Shown here in pieces: positions 10,155 to 21,050 of a DNA stretch of 64,000 bases. Under the pieces are notes generated by a model, which had not been told where the DNA came from, searched no databases, and worked only from the letters and a program-made list of their open reading frames with translations. A program made the position numbers and the translations under genes. Position 1 is the stretch's first letter. Every line of letters starts with the position of its first letter. The DNA is from Tolypeutes matacus (taxonomy: Eukaryota; Chordata; Mammalia; Cingulata; Chlamyphoridae). Location: contig JAKSZT010021121.1 in the NCBI GenBank assembly GCA_026826555.1, positions 1,124,470-1,188,469 of the forward strand. The letters run 5' to 3'.

Positions 10155-11815
10155 ATCCTTATTCTTTTATAGATAAAGTGTTCCTCCTCCAGCTGCGCCT
10201 CTCCCCACACCTCGGGCTTCTTTAAAGATTTCCTTTTTGTCTTTCAAGATTTTTGCATTGTACCTTTTTGGTATTCTGCTTGGTCTTCTCTGAACTTTCC
10301 AGATTTGTGGTTTGGTGTCTGTCATTAATTTTGGAAAATTCTCAGCCATTATTACATCAAATATTTTTAATGTTCTTTTCTTCTCCTTCTGATGTTCTCA
10401 TTATGTGTGTTACACTGTTTGTAATTGTTCCACATTCCTTGGGTATTCGGTTCTATTTTATTCAGTTCTTTTTCTTTTTTCTTTTCAGTTTGAGAAGTTT
10501 CTGTTGATATTTCTTCCAATCTTTGTCTACTCTGTTGATGAGCCCATCAAATATTCCTCATTTCTGTTGCAGTGTTTTTGATTTCCTTAGAGTTTCCGTC
10601 TCTCTGTACATTACGCATCTGTTCTTGCATGTTGTCTTAACATATTAATCACCGTAAGTTTAAATTCCCTGATAATTCTGAAGTCTGTGTCTTACCTATG
10701 TCTGGTTCTGATGCTTGCTTTGTCTTTCAAGACTGTGTTTTCCCCTGCCTTTTATTATGCCTTGAATATCTTTGTTGAGAGCTAGACATGGAATATCTGG
10801 TAATGGAAACTGAGGTAATCTGGCTTTGAGTGTTAAGTTTTATGTTAATCTGTTTAGGAGCTGGGCTGTGTTTAATGTTTCCTGTCATGGTTTTCAGAGG
10901 CTTCAGTTTCCTCTAATTTCCTTGTTGGTGTGTTTTACCCTCCCATCTTGCTTTTGGGTTTCTGTAAGAACTCCTTCTTAAATAGAATCTGCCTTTCTTC
11001 TCTCCTAGTTGAATTCATTATTATTATAGTAGAGTCTTATTGATACGATGGTAAGGTATTGGGGAGGGGAAACACTGTATTCTTATGACTACCTCTTAGT
11101 GTTTATAGTGGGCCTGAATCCATGGGTTGTAATCTTAAGAAGCGTTTCCTAGCTTTTTTCCCTCCTCTCCTAGTCTAGAGATTCTAGAGTCTAGAGAGGC
11201 TGGAGCTCCCTAACCGCCCTTCTCCCAGTTCAGAGAACAGGCTCTGGTAGAGTAGTTTCCCTTGAAGGCAGGCCTTTTGTTTTCCAGATCAGAGTGCTCT
11301 GAATTCTGTCAAAATGGTTATTTTTCCTGTGGTATATTTCAAAATAGTTACTTTTTCCCCCCCCCTGCCTGAAGCACAAAGCAATTTCTCTCTTTTCTCC
11401 AAAGTTCTCCATGAGAGCTATTTGGGGCTCCTGGACTTTTACACCCATGAAAGTGTGGAGGTTCTCCTAAGATTGGATCACCCAGGAGTTTCTGACTCTG
11501 AAGCTGGTCCACACTCAGTCTCTAGCAATTAGTTAGTTACTGTTTAAGTTCCTACCAGTTACTAGCTCCAGAGGCTTCTGCTGCTTCTCCTGCTGCAGCC
11601 CTGGCTTCTGCTTCACCTCATGGTAAGCTAAGCTTTGATTCTCTGTAATCGCTGGGGTCTCCAGGGTAGCGATTTGCCCTGTGACTTCAGTTCTGTGAAG
11701 AATCTAAGAAAAGTTGTTGCTTTTCAGTTTGTCCAGTTTGTTGTAAGGATGAGGTGAAAACTTTCAAGCTCTTACATACTGGAGCTGAAACTGGAAATTC
11801 CTCACCCTGATGGGT
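10155..11815 (-). mobile_element. old antisense L1/HAL1-like, 5' half
   Basis: The reverse strand runs through the L1 upstream region (ORF1 and 5' UTR-like, also shared with HAL1). Landmarks in + orientation include 'cttctctgaactttccagat', 'ttctcagccattattacatc' and 'gtctactctgttgatgagcc'. No usable ORF1 frame remains. The boundary near 11815 is approximate. Confidence 0.6.
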
Positions 11816-12929
11816 TTTGCTGGACTATAATTTTTTGATTATACCAGAGAGTTTGGTGCCCTTAAATTGATCGAGGGACACAGCCAGGGGTTGTGACTGT
11901 AATAAAGCCAGCTGCCTGCCTTGCTCTTGGCCTTGCCTGGCCAGACAGATCTCAGGCAGCGATTTGGTCGGTACTCTTGCCTCCCATCGGGGAAAGATGG
12001 TGGGTGGACAAAGCTGGGCTGGGAGTCCTCTGGGCCTCAGTTTTCCCAGCTCTACAGGGGGAGGGGTTGGGAAGGGACAGGAGGGGAGCCCTTCCAGCAC
12101 TCCCGCCACTTCGCGCTATTATCAGAATAATACAACCTTTGGTCGATGCTTCACCAGAGATACGGGAATGATTTTTGTAATGAGTATGTGTTTTATGGAA
12201 GTATTTCCAGATGCCAGTCTTTGTTCTGTTGTTGCTGTTCGATAATAAAATGGCCTCCTAATAGAAACAGTGGAAATGGCAGTCACGTGGCCTTGCATGA
12301 ATAACCAGTACCTCAGAGCATGTTTATCTTGGACTTTTCTTCTCATGATCAGTGTGGTAGTGTTTTGTTTTTTTTTCCCCAATCATTTCCTCTGATAACA
12401 GGCCTGGTTCAGGGGGCTTTCACACATTCTAAGAGGAGGAGGGTTCTCCTCGGGCATGATAAATGCAGTGGCCTTCATTTACACTTCCTTGTTTAGAGGA
12501 AACCCAGAGTTAAACACTCTGCTGTTCTGAAGCCACACCTTGGGGAAATTGCCTTTTTTTGGAGGTCTGAAATTTTGCGAGAGATTGAAATATGTCAGAG
12601 TTATCTTTTGTTCATTTTAGAGAGCTGTGATGTCACTTCGGTCCTTCAGGGGCAATTGACGTGTTGTGTGGTTAAGGTTATACATTAAAAATAATCCCAG
12701 TTTTACCACTGCAGTTGCTTCTGACATTTTTAAAACTTGGAGTGTGCATTGAACCTATGATGGTGAACTTTATAGGTTCGGCATCGCCTTTTTTTCTTTT
12801 AACTTCTGGTCACAGGAAGCAGGCAGGTCCTTTAGTTGACAAGAAATTATTGCCATTTTAATAAAACAAACTCAGAGGTGTAATCTCCACCTTTTCAGGC
12901 TGTCTCCCAGGAAATAGCACAGTCCTTTG
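11816..12929. other. unassigned, possible conserved non-coding DNA
   Basis: 11850-12110 is GC-richer, with open frames on both strands. 12120-12900 is repeat-poor and of balanced composition, and no repeat family fits. It might contain conserved non-coding sequence, but this cannot be shown from one genome. Confidence 0.3.
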
Positions 12930-12985
12930 CGAAAAGGAAGTGCTCATTAACATTGGTTGAGTGAATTAGTGAGTGATTGTACTAA
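12930..12985 (+). repeat. MIR/L2 tail remnant
   Basis: 'gtgctcattaacattggttg' followed by agtgaatt resembles the 3' tail shared by MIR and L2. Confidence 0.45.
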
Positions 12986-13544
12986 CATGCCCACGTTTCT
13001 GACCATCAGAGTTTGTCGAGAAGATGCCCACAAGCAAAGAAGGCTCTGGTTTCTTGCCTGCCTTGCTCAGAGCTGTGATCTTTCTCTTGTAAGAGTGGCA
13101 GTGTCCCTGGGGCAGCAGCGGTGCCTGTTGGTCCTCTGGTATTACCGTTTGAACTGCCGCTTTCCCTGGCTCAGGACTCGTGTTGGACTGACAAGATCAG
13201 TGGTTTTCATGTGAAATTCTCCTGCCTGGATTTTAGCCTTTTTTGGGCCAGGGGAGGAAAATAAAGGCTAGGTAAGCATGTGCAAATATTTTACATTAAA
13301 ATGTGGGTTTCATTATTTACCCCAACTCAGAATTTGGGAGGATATTTGGAATTTTTGTTTTCTTAGGGTAGACTTCAAGGGAAGTGATTTGATTTAGAAG
13401 ACATAGCGAAGGCTGGACAGAGGAGGCAAAGCTGTGGCTCCATTTTCATGGATGGTGCGGTGAGTAAGGCCAGGGGGAAGCTAAGAGATGGAGTGAGCGG
13501 AGGTGGGGAGTGCGTTATGGTCTGGCAGGGAGGGAAACCACCTT
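12986..13544. other. unassigned
   Basis: No repeat or gene recognised. Confidence 0.25.
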
Positions 13545-13915
13545 CAGTCAATAATTCAACAAATAATCACAGAGCACTTGCTGTGTGCTCAGCATAGATG
13601 AGCAGGGGTGGCCCCTGGCCTCTAGGGGCACAGACACAGCTGGGGAGATGGTCACTTTGGGAGCATGAAGAAGGCGCTTCCCCCAAGCCTAGGGTGACTG
13701 TGAAGGCTTCCTGTAGGAAGTGGCATCTGAATGGAGACATGAAGATTGAAGGCCCTGAGGAAGGAGAGGGGATGGCACATTCAAAGACCTTGTGTTGAGA
13801 AATGAGGCTGGAGAGCCTTTCATACCTGGCTGAGGAGTTTGGACTTGATTCTGAGGGCATGAGGTGGCAGGGAAGGGTTTAGGTGCTGGCGTGAACTGAT
13901 CAGGTTCATGCTTTA
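13545..13915 (-). repeat. L2 LINE 3' region, antisense
   Basis: Antisense L2: 'aattcaacaaataatcacag' then 'cacttgctgtgtgctcagca', a 'ctgaatggagacatgaagat' segment and 'tttggacttgattctgaggg'. These are in the order expected when the L2 3' end is read backward. Confidence 0.75.
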
Positions 13916-14218
13916 CAGTAGCACTGGCCATATGTGGCTCTTGAGCCCTTGAAATGTGGTTAAGTTCAAGTTGAGGTATGCTGTAAATGTAACATACATG
14001 CCTGATTTCAAAGACTTACTATGAAAGAAAGAATGCAAAATATTTCATTGATAATTTTTTCAATATTGATTATCATGTTGAAATGGTAGCATTTTGGATA
14101 TACTGGGTAAAATAAAATATATCATTAAAATTGATTCCAGCCATTTTTTTTTGCTTTTTCAAACGTGGCTCCTAGAAGTTTTAAAGTGCCATGTGGGTAT
14201 TTCTGTTGGACAGGGCTG
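13916..14218 (-). mobile_element. hAT-type non-autonomous DNA transposon, full length
   Basis: About 300 bp, bounded by inverted ends (agcactggccatatgtggct at left, 'tatttctgttggacagggct' at right). The interior is AT-rich and matches, in opposite orientation, the element at 31744-32043. The family is a MER-type hAT-Charlie relic; I do not assign the subfamily. It has no coding capacity. Confidence 0.75.
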
Positions 14219-14439
14219 CTTCGGGTCGCCTGGCTTCTGGGTGGAAGACAGACTGGAGGGGTTGCCTGTGGAAGCCCAGGCATCTCAGGACTCCCAGGCT
14301 CCAGGACCTCTGCCCCTGATTTCTCCAGGGAAGCCCGGGTCTCTTCACGGGCACAGGGCCAAGTAGATCGAGGGTGTGGCCACCTGTTTGCCACATCCTG
14401 GGGAGATGGGAGGCTTTTTCGTGTAGTGATGAATTTATT
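14219..14439. other. unassigned GC-rich spacer
   Basis: Between the hAT relic and the L2. No repeat recognised. Overlapping frames on both strands are compositional. Confidence 0.3.
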
Positions 14440-14934
14440 TGCTTGTGAATTCACTTATTCAACACGTATTTATGGATCACCTTCTATGGGCCAGGGACTG
14501 CTGTGGGCACTGGAAATACAGGAGTGAATAAGCCAAGGCCCCAGCCCTCACAGAGATTAAACAGTTTAACCAGAGGGTCGGGTTATGGAGAGGGCCAGGG
14601 AATCGGGCGAGGGCAGGAAAGTCCGGAAGCAGAAGCTTGAAGGGAATCAGGAAACAGATCCTGTGACTGATGGGGAAAAGCATTTGAGGTGAGGGAACAG
14701 TAAGTGAAAAGGCTCTGAGGTTGGAATGAGCTTTGTGTGTTGGGGGAACAGTAAAAAGGCCACTCTGGCTGGATGGAGGCAGTGAGGGGCCAAGCAAGAC
14801 GGGTCAGCCAGGGAGCAGGGGCAGCTGGAGCAGGGGCAGCCGGAGCACGGTGGGGAGGGGCTTGCAGGCTGTGCTGAGGGGGTTTGAGGATTTGGATTTT
14901 ATAAGGGGCCTTGACACTATGAGATTTACCTTTT
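14440..14934 (-). mobile_element. long antisense L2, 3' part of a split copy
   Basis: Starts at the L2 3' end ('ttattcaacacgtatttatg', 'caccttctatgggccaggga') and runs upstream through 'aagtgaaaaggctctgaggt' and 'aaaggccactctggctggat'. It includes a 15-bp tandem duplication (gcaggggcagc-type units) at about 14811-14845. It stops at 'atgagatttacc', where an L1 is inserted, and resumes at 15954. Confidence 0.8.
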
Positions 14935-15953
14935 TTTTTTGTATTGAGGGTAAGATTTATATAACAATTTATAATTTTAACTATTTTAAAGTGTATAACT
15001 CAATGACTTTTTATACATTCACAGTGTTGTGCTACCATCACCACTGTCTAGTTCCAGAACGTTTTCATCATCCCCCAAAGAAACTAATGCCCATAAAGCA
15101 GCCACACTCTATTCTCCCTACCCCCAGACCCTAGGAACCACTGGTTTACTTTCTATCTCTATGGATTTACCTATTCTGAACAGTTCATATAAAATTGAAT
15201 CACGTGCTATGTGGCCTTTTGTGTCTGGCTTCTTTGACTTAGCATAGTATTTTCAAGGTTCGTCTGTGTTGTAGCACGTATCAATACTCCATTCGTTTTT
15301 ATGGTTGAATAATATTCCATTGTCTGGATATACCACATTTTGTTTATCCATTATCACTGATGGACATTTGTGTTGTTTCCATCTGTTGTCTATTATGGAT
15401 AATTCTTCTTTGAAGAATAAGTTTTTATTTGAACACCTGATTTCAGTTCTCTTCTCTTGGATATGTATCTAGGAATAGAATTGCAGTGTCATATCGTAAT
15501 TCTCTGTTTATTTGAGAAACTGCCAAATTGTTTTCCACAGTGGCTTCAGTATTTTACATTCTGATCAGCAATGTATGAGGTTCCAGTTTTCTACATCCTC
15601 GTCCACATTTGTTATTTTCCACTTATTTTTTTATTATAGCCATCTTAATGGTTGTGAAAATGGTATTTCATTGTGGTTTTGATTTGCACTTCCCTAATGG
15701 CTAATGATGAGCATCTTTTCTTGTGCCTGTTGGCCATTTGTATACCTTCTTAGGAGAAATGTCTACTCAAGTCCTTTGCCCATTTTTAAATTGGGTTGTT
15801 TGTCCCTTTATTGTTGATTTGTAAGAGTTCTTTATATATTCTGGATACAAGATCCTTACCAGGTATACGATTTGCAAATATTCTTTCCTGTTCTATGGTT
15901 ATCTTTTCATTTTCTCCATAGTATCCTTTCTGATGTACATTTTCAAAGAATCC
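14935..15953 (-). mobile_element. antisense L1 3' end inserted in L2
   Basis: Begins with poly-T (reversed poly-A) then the very common antisense L1 3' sequence: 'gtgctaccatcaccactgtc', 'ggccttttgtgtctggcttc', 'gaataatattccattgtctg', 'cattgtggttttgatttgca' and 'aagagttctttatatattct'. These cover the 3' UTR and the C-terminal ORF2 region. It is a 5'-truncated copy of about 1 kb. Confidence 0.88.
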
Positions 15954-17790
15954 CACTGGCTACTATAAGAGGAAAGAATGGAACTGAGATTACTAGGTTG
16001 GGAGACTTAGCAGTAGCCTAGGTGAGAGGTGAGCCTGGCTTGGAGGAGAGAGATGAGTGGAGAAGTGATGGGGAGAGATGATGAGGAGGGATTAATGTCA
16101 GAGCTAACAGGATTTGCTGCCAGGTTGGATGTGGAATATGAGGGAAGACGAGGAATCAAGGCTGACTCCAACTTAGATGTTTAGCCTGAGAGCTGAGTAA
16201 TTGGTAAGATCATTACAAGATGGGATGAGACTCAGGGAGGAGCAGGTACTGGAGGCATGGGGGTGGCACATGGGAAGATTTGATTAAATATGCTAAGTTT
16301 AAGATGCTCTGCGATATCCAAGTGTTGATGTTAAGTGAGCAGTTGGACCTAAGAGTCTGGGGCTTAGGGGACCAGTGGTTAGATCTGAATATTAAATCAG
16401 TGAATCATCAGCATGTAGGTGGTATTTAATGCTCTGGGACTTGAGGATCTCACCTAATATAGATAGAGAGGAGTCCCAGGTCTGAGCCTCTGATGGGAAG
16501 AGGAGGAACCAGCCAAAGAGACTGAAGAAGTAGCCAATGAGGCGGGAGCTTGAGGGGTCCTCAAAGCCAGGAAACAAGTGTTCCCAGAAGTAAGGGGAGA
16601 TCAGCCATGTACCTAAGATGAGAACTGAAGAGCGTCCACTGGGTTTGGTGTGAAGGGGGTCGTGGGTGACCCAGGGAGAGTGATTTCAGTGGATTGCTGG
16701 GGGGAAAGCCTAAATAGAGTGGTGGACACAAAAGAATGGAGGTTGAGGAAGGGGCGCCAGTGAGGCTAGACACCTCTAAGGAGCTTTGCTCTAACTAGGA
16801 GTAGTTAGATGGTGAGGAACGTGGGTCCTGGTTCTGATATAAATAACAGCTTGTTTCTAGGTTGTGGGAAGGATCTTGTAGAGAGGGGACAACCGATGTC
16901 ATAGGAGAGAGGAGGGAGAACTGCTGGCGCCGTGACTTTGGGTTGGCAAGAGGGGTTGGAGCCACTGCTCAAGTGAGGGAGTAGGTTGGCTGGGAGCAGT
17001 CCAGTCCCTCCAGTGTAACAAGCGGGAAGAGGGAGTCTGCAGTACAGAGGGAGGTAGTCTGTTAGATTTGGCGGTGGGAAGATGAGTAGTTTTCTGATCG
17101 CTTTTATTTTCTCAGGGAAGGTAACCATTTGTGGAGAGCAGGTTGTTTGAGGTTTGAAGAGAAAGGGGAGTGTTTCAAATCCTCATCTTAGGAGAGCAGG
17201 AGAGTGAATTGAGGAGGAAAATTCTTGGGCTGTACTAAGAGCCCACCTGAGGTTTGTGGTCGTAAATTTAAAGTGAGACAACCTGTGTGGTGGTGTGCTT
17301 TCCTCCAGCCACATCCAGCGGCTTGGTTTGGAGGTGTGGGGTAGGCAGAGTTGACTTGGGATTTTGCCAGGGAGTCCACGGCTAGAGGAGAGGGCTGGAG
17401 ACTTGAAAGATTATGCAAAGGAAGGATTATCGTGATGGACTCTGGCCTTACCTGGGAAGGACAGCAGTGCCGGGGGACACAGAGGGGGCGGGGCTGATGG
17501 GTAGTGGACTGGAGGTTGCAGTGGAATGTAGACTTGGTGGAAGGGGCTGGAGGGTGAGGCTGGGGGTTCTTGAATCAACTTTGTGGAGTGATGTGGTCAT
17601 TGGCGAGGACAAGGTCTAGGGTGTGAATATGGGGGTTTAGCTGGTGGGAGAGGAAGGGGGAAGACCACCACCAGAAGAGAGCATATAAAAGACCTGATTG
17701 GCCAGAGAGTCACACAAGTTGTTCATATGGCAAAGATTGATGACAGAAGTGAGGGTGGAGGGAAAGATAGTGTGAGCTGAGGCTAACGTC
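15954..17790 (-). mobile_element. long antisense L2, ORF2 reverse-transcriptase part
   Basis: Resumes the L2 broken at 14934. Reading the minus strand upstream gives L2 ORF2 remnants. The minus frame near 16392-16577 contains YHLHADDSLI, the diverged reverse-transcriptase catalytic box (YxDD-type, here H-A-D-D). The neighbouring frame at 16561-16773 carries more of the same protein out of frame. Antisense landmarks are 'aacaggatttgctgccaggt', 'aatcatcagcatgtaggtgg' and 'ttcctccagccacatccagc'. Together with 14440-14934 about 2.3 kb of one L2 is left, long for this family. It is dead, with many stops. Confidence 0.82.
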
Positions 17791-17954
17791 CTTTTTATCT
17801 GTTGTCTGTAGATGACACCACTAGGACGACTGGTAGAGGTCTTGGCCAGGCTGTGTGCCTGGCCTGTGCTCCAGTGTCGCTGCCATTTTGGAAGGAGGGT
17901 AGAGGAGAAAAGTTCTGGAGCAGCAAAGACGACACCCACAGACATGGCCAGCCC
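17791..17954. other. unassigned
   Basis: Short stretch between L2 and MIR. Overlapping frames on both strands have no recognisable product. Confidence 0.25.
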
Positions 17955-18118
17955 ACCCCAGGCCCAGCTTTGGCTCTGCCACTCAGGGGGATGTGATGTC
18001 GCACGGGTGACTCTTCCTCATCTGAAATATGGGGATAATAATTGCAACTAGTCCTCGATGGCAAGGATTGAATGGACAAAGTGCTCAAGCTCCGTGGTTG
18101 GCTCATGATATGTGCCCA
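17955..18118 (+). repeat. MIR SINE
   Basis: 'ggctctgccactcagggg', 'ctcttcctcatctgaaatat', 'ggggataataattgcaacta' and a diverged 'aaagtgctcaagctccgtgg' are in MIR order. Confidence 0.78.
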
Positions 18119-19274
18119 AAAAAGACTAGTAGCTCTTTTTACTCTCCTTAACCCACATTTGATTCCAGGGAAGGATTTGCAAATTTATCCCCCCAAATGG
18201 GATCATTGGCATGAGATCATAGCCTCCTAAGGGCACTTTGAAGGGGATGTGTCCTTTTGGTTATATGGACATATATAAATAAATATCAAATATTAAATAT
18301 TGGTCCTTAGCACACAGTGAAGACACAGGTAATGATATGAGCCGGTTCAAATGAATTCCTGAGCTGTGGGTAATCAGGGCAGACATGAGGGGTCCAGGAA
18401 GACCTGGGGCATGAGGACCCACTTGGCGGTGGCTTGAGCTTGGCAAGGTGGGGAGCTGTGAGGGTATCCTGTGTGTGCAGCCCTTTGTGCTTTATAAGCT
18501 CATTTGCTCTGGCAAGTCCTTGAAGTCATCGTGGCAGCTTGAAGAGGCCAGCGGGGCTCAAAAAGGAGGCTGCCTCACAAGCTCAGCCTGCCCCGAGGGC
18601 AGGCCCAGTGGCCCCAGGCCTAGGGCCTGATTTAGAAGGGCCAGTGGCTAGTCCGAGAAGGGAGGGCATGGGGGTGGTCTGGCTGGAGGCCCCTTGCGGG
18701 GCAGGAAGCCGCTTTGTGGCCCGGGCAGCGGGTCAGAGCAGCTCGTCGTGTCTTGGCTGATGATGGCCTCTCCAGCTAGAGCCCTTGCAGAAGCAGGTGG
18801 GCCTTTCCTCCCTGATCATATGCACGGCCATCTTTAGCGGGTTCGCTAAGCGGGGAGCACCTTGCCAAGGTAAAGTGTGTCATTTCAGGAGCGACTGGGA
18901 GCTGCCAGCCCAGGTGGGGGTCTGGGGAGGGCACCCCATGTGCTCTGGCTGGCTTCTCATAAGGCTGCATTGTCTTGAGAGCTATCCCCGGGGACCAAAG
19001 CACCCTTGGTGCTCTCCCTGTCCTGGAAACACCCAGCATGGTGCCCACATTGTGTCTGTGCTGCTTCACCCCACAGAAGGGACCTACCCCAGGGCTGGGG
19101 TTGGAAGCCTGGGGTTGGAGTTTCTACCGCCCTGGCTGGGTGACCCCTGAGCAGACACTTCAATCTGGGCCTCTGTGTTGCTTCTTTAAAAGGAGGGGAT
19201 GGGGGACCTCTGTGAAGCCCTCTCCCTTCTCCCTCGCTCAGTCTTAATTGGTTTCATCGTTAATTGTGGTGACT
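18119..19274. other. unassigned, GC-rich from 18.5 kb
   Basis: 18230-18300 is an AT-rich patch. 18450-19250 is GC-rich with several overlapping frames on both strands. None has a recognised domain, and no CpG island is evident. No repeat is recognised. Confidence 0.3.
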
Positions 19275-19402
19275 GCATATTTAATTCTCTGGGCGGCAAG
19301 CTCTCAGGACAGAGGTGGTGGATGGCGTCTCTCTTACTCACTGGGTCCCCAGGGCCTGGCACGTAATAGCTGCTGAGCAAATGTTTGTTGAATGAGCCCC
19401 AT
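19275..19402 (+). repeat. L2 LINE 3' end
   Basis: 'aagctctcaggacagaggtg', 'ctggcacgtaatagctgctg' and 'caaatgtttgttgaatgagc' give the L2 terminus in sense. Confidence 0.75.
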
Positions 19403-19605
19403 TCTTGGCATCTTACCTGATGCTGAGCCTCTGGCTGCTGCATCAGAGACAGATGGGGCCTGTTCCTCCTTTCGTCTTTGGTTTGATATGTGCTTGTGCC
19501 AGGGGAGTGGGTGGCTGCCTTCAGCTTGAGACACAGGCTGGAAATCTTTATCCTTCCCCAGGGGAAATCACTTTCACAGAACCTGGTACATTGAGGACTC
19601 AATAA

Positions 19606-19800
19606 AGGAAGCGATATAATTTTGTGATCAGAAACCACCTGGATTCGAATCCCAGCTCTGCCGGACAAATTATGTTATCTTGGGCAACTCACTTCCAGTG
19701 TCTGAGCCTCAGTTATCTCAACCGAAATAGAAACAGCAAAAGTTACCTCATGGTAGTGGTGTGAGGATTAAATAAAATAGGTGAAATACATGCTACTGTG
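19606..19800 (+). repeat. MIR SINE, nearly full length
   Basis: 'cctggattcgaatcccagct', 'ctgccggacaaattatgtta', 'tctgagcctcagttatctca' and 'tgtgaggattaaataaaata' follow the MIR consensus. Confidence 0.85.
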
Positions 19801-19957
19801 CCAATAAAAAGAGGTAAATTTTATTTTTTTATTTTTTATTTTATAAGTAGTAAATATTTGTTGAAAGAGTGAATGGAAATCTTCTAGAATCTGAATGTCC
19901 CTGGATTATTTTCTTACGTTCACTCTGAGGGAATCGTAAAGGACCGGGGCCTTGCTT

Positions 19958-20128
19958 CTGCCATGAGCAGCATAGAAGAGTGGGAATTGATGCAGAATTT
20001 GGAGTCTGGGAGGTGTCTTGGGCTTGTCTATGTACTGGCGATGAGAATAGTACCTACCTCATGGAGTTGTTGGCAAGGAAATAATGCGTGTAAAGTGCTT
20101 AAAAGAGAACCTGGTATATTTTGCCAGT
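19958..20128 (+). repeat. MIR SINE with internal deletion
   Basis: 'gagcagcatagaagagtggg', 'aatttggagtctgggaggtg', 'agaatagtacctacctcatg' and 'gcgtgtaaagtgcttaaaag' are MIR landmarks. The central part around the B-box is shortened. Confidence 0.7.
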
Positions 20129-20439
20129 ATTATTGGAAAAATGTTGTTATTTTTGTTTTTGGTATTATTATATATTATTTTATAAAATTATTAGGCTTTG
20201 TTTTTGGTATTCTATTTGTTTTGGTATTTTTTAAATCGTTTTATTTTCTGTTTTCTGAAGGTGCTTAGAAATACTGCGTTCCAATATGATTTGAATTTCC
20301 TATAATTATCTAGTACTTTTTAGTTTTTTTTTTTTTTTTCTCTGTTGATGCTTCATCCTTCTGGAATTTTGTGTATCTTTCCTAGGTGTCTCACTGTTCT
20401 CTACTTATTTAGATATTTCTTGCCATATCTGATTTTACT
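20129..20439. other. AT-rich, unassigned
   Basis: T-rich tract with poly-T at 20325-20339. It may be degraded L1 but is not assignable. Confidence 0.3.
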
Positions 20440-20738
20440 TCATAAGACTTCACGGAGAGTTGAACCCTCCTTCCTCACTCCCATTCCCCTCCCTGCACAG
20501 AGGTAATGACTAACTAGAATTTGGTGTTTATGATTCCCATACATGTTTTATAGTCATACTATATATGGGTATAACCATAACTGTCCCAAGGGACCTTGCA
20601 GTTTACATTTTCCTTTTTTAAAAACTTTTTATTTTGACATAATTTCGGACTTACAAAAAAGTTGTAAGAATAGTACAAAGAATTGCTATTTATGCTTCAC
20701 TCACAAATGTTAACATTTCCCACATTTGCTTTATCACC
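20440..20738 (-). mobile_element. antisense L1M 3' end pieces
   Basis: 20440-20605 has 'cagaggtaatgactaactag' and 'ggtgtttatgattcccatac', common in antisense L1 3' ends. From 20608, 'actttttattttgacataat' then 'cttacaaaaaagttgtaaga' is the reversed L1M terminus. The long pyrimidine tract starts inside it. Confidence 0.65.
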
Positions 20739-21050
20739 TTTCCTTCCTTCCTTCCCTCCCTCCCTCCTTCCTTCCCTCCCTCCCTCCCTCCTCCCATTCC
20801 CCCTCCCTCCTCCCACTCCCTCTCTACTTCCTCCCCCTCCCTCTCTCCCCTTCCCTCCTCTCTTCTTTCCTCCCTCCCTCCTGCTCGCTCCCCTCTTCTC
20901 TCCTCCCCTCTTCTCTCCTCTCCTCCCCTCTTCTCTCCTCCCCTCTTCTCTCCTCCCCTCTTCTNNNNNNNNNNCTCTCCTCCCCTCTTCTCTCCTCCCC
21001 TCTTCTCTCCTCCCCTCTTCTCTCCTCCACTCCTCCCTCCCTCCCTGCCT
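20739..21050. repeat. polypyrimidine microsatellite/minisatellite
   Basis: A strand-asymmetric C/T tract of about 310 bp: (CTTC/CTCC)n at the left, then about eight copies of a 15-bp unit (tctcctcccctcttc) at 20890-21030. It lies where the surrounding L1M consensus has a short CT-rich run, so the tract probably grew from that seed. The long open frames across it are artefacts. Confidence 0.9.
20965..20974. other. 10-N assembly gap
   Basis: Ten N bases inside the minisatellite. The true array length is unknown. Confidence 0.99.

Noticed and set aside
16392..16577. Host reverse-transcriptase-like gene with an ADD box
   Set aside because: The surrounding antisense sequence matches L2 over more than 2 kb, with stops and frameshifts.
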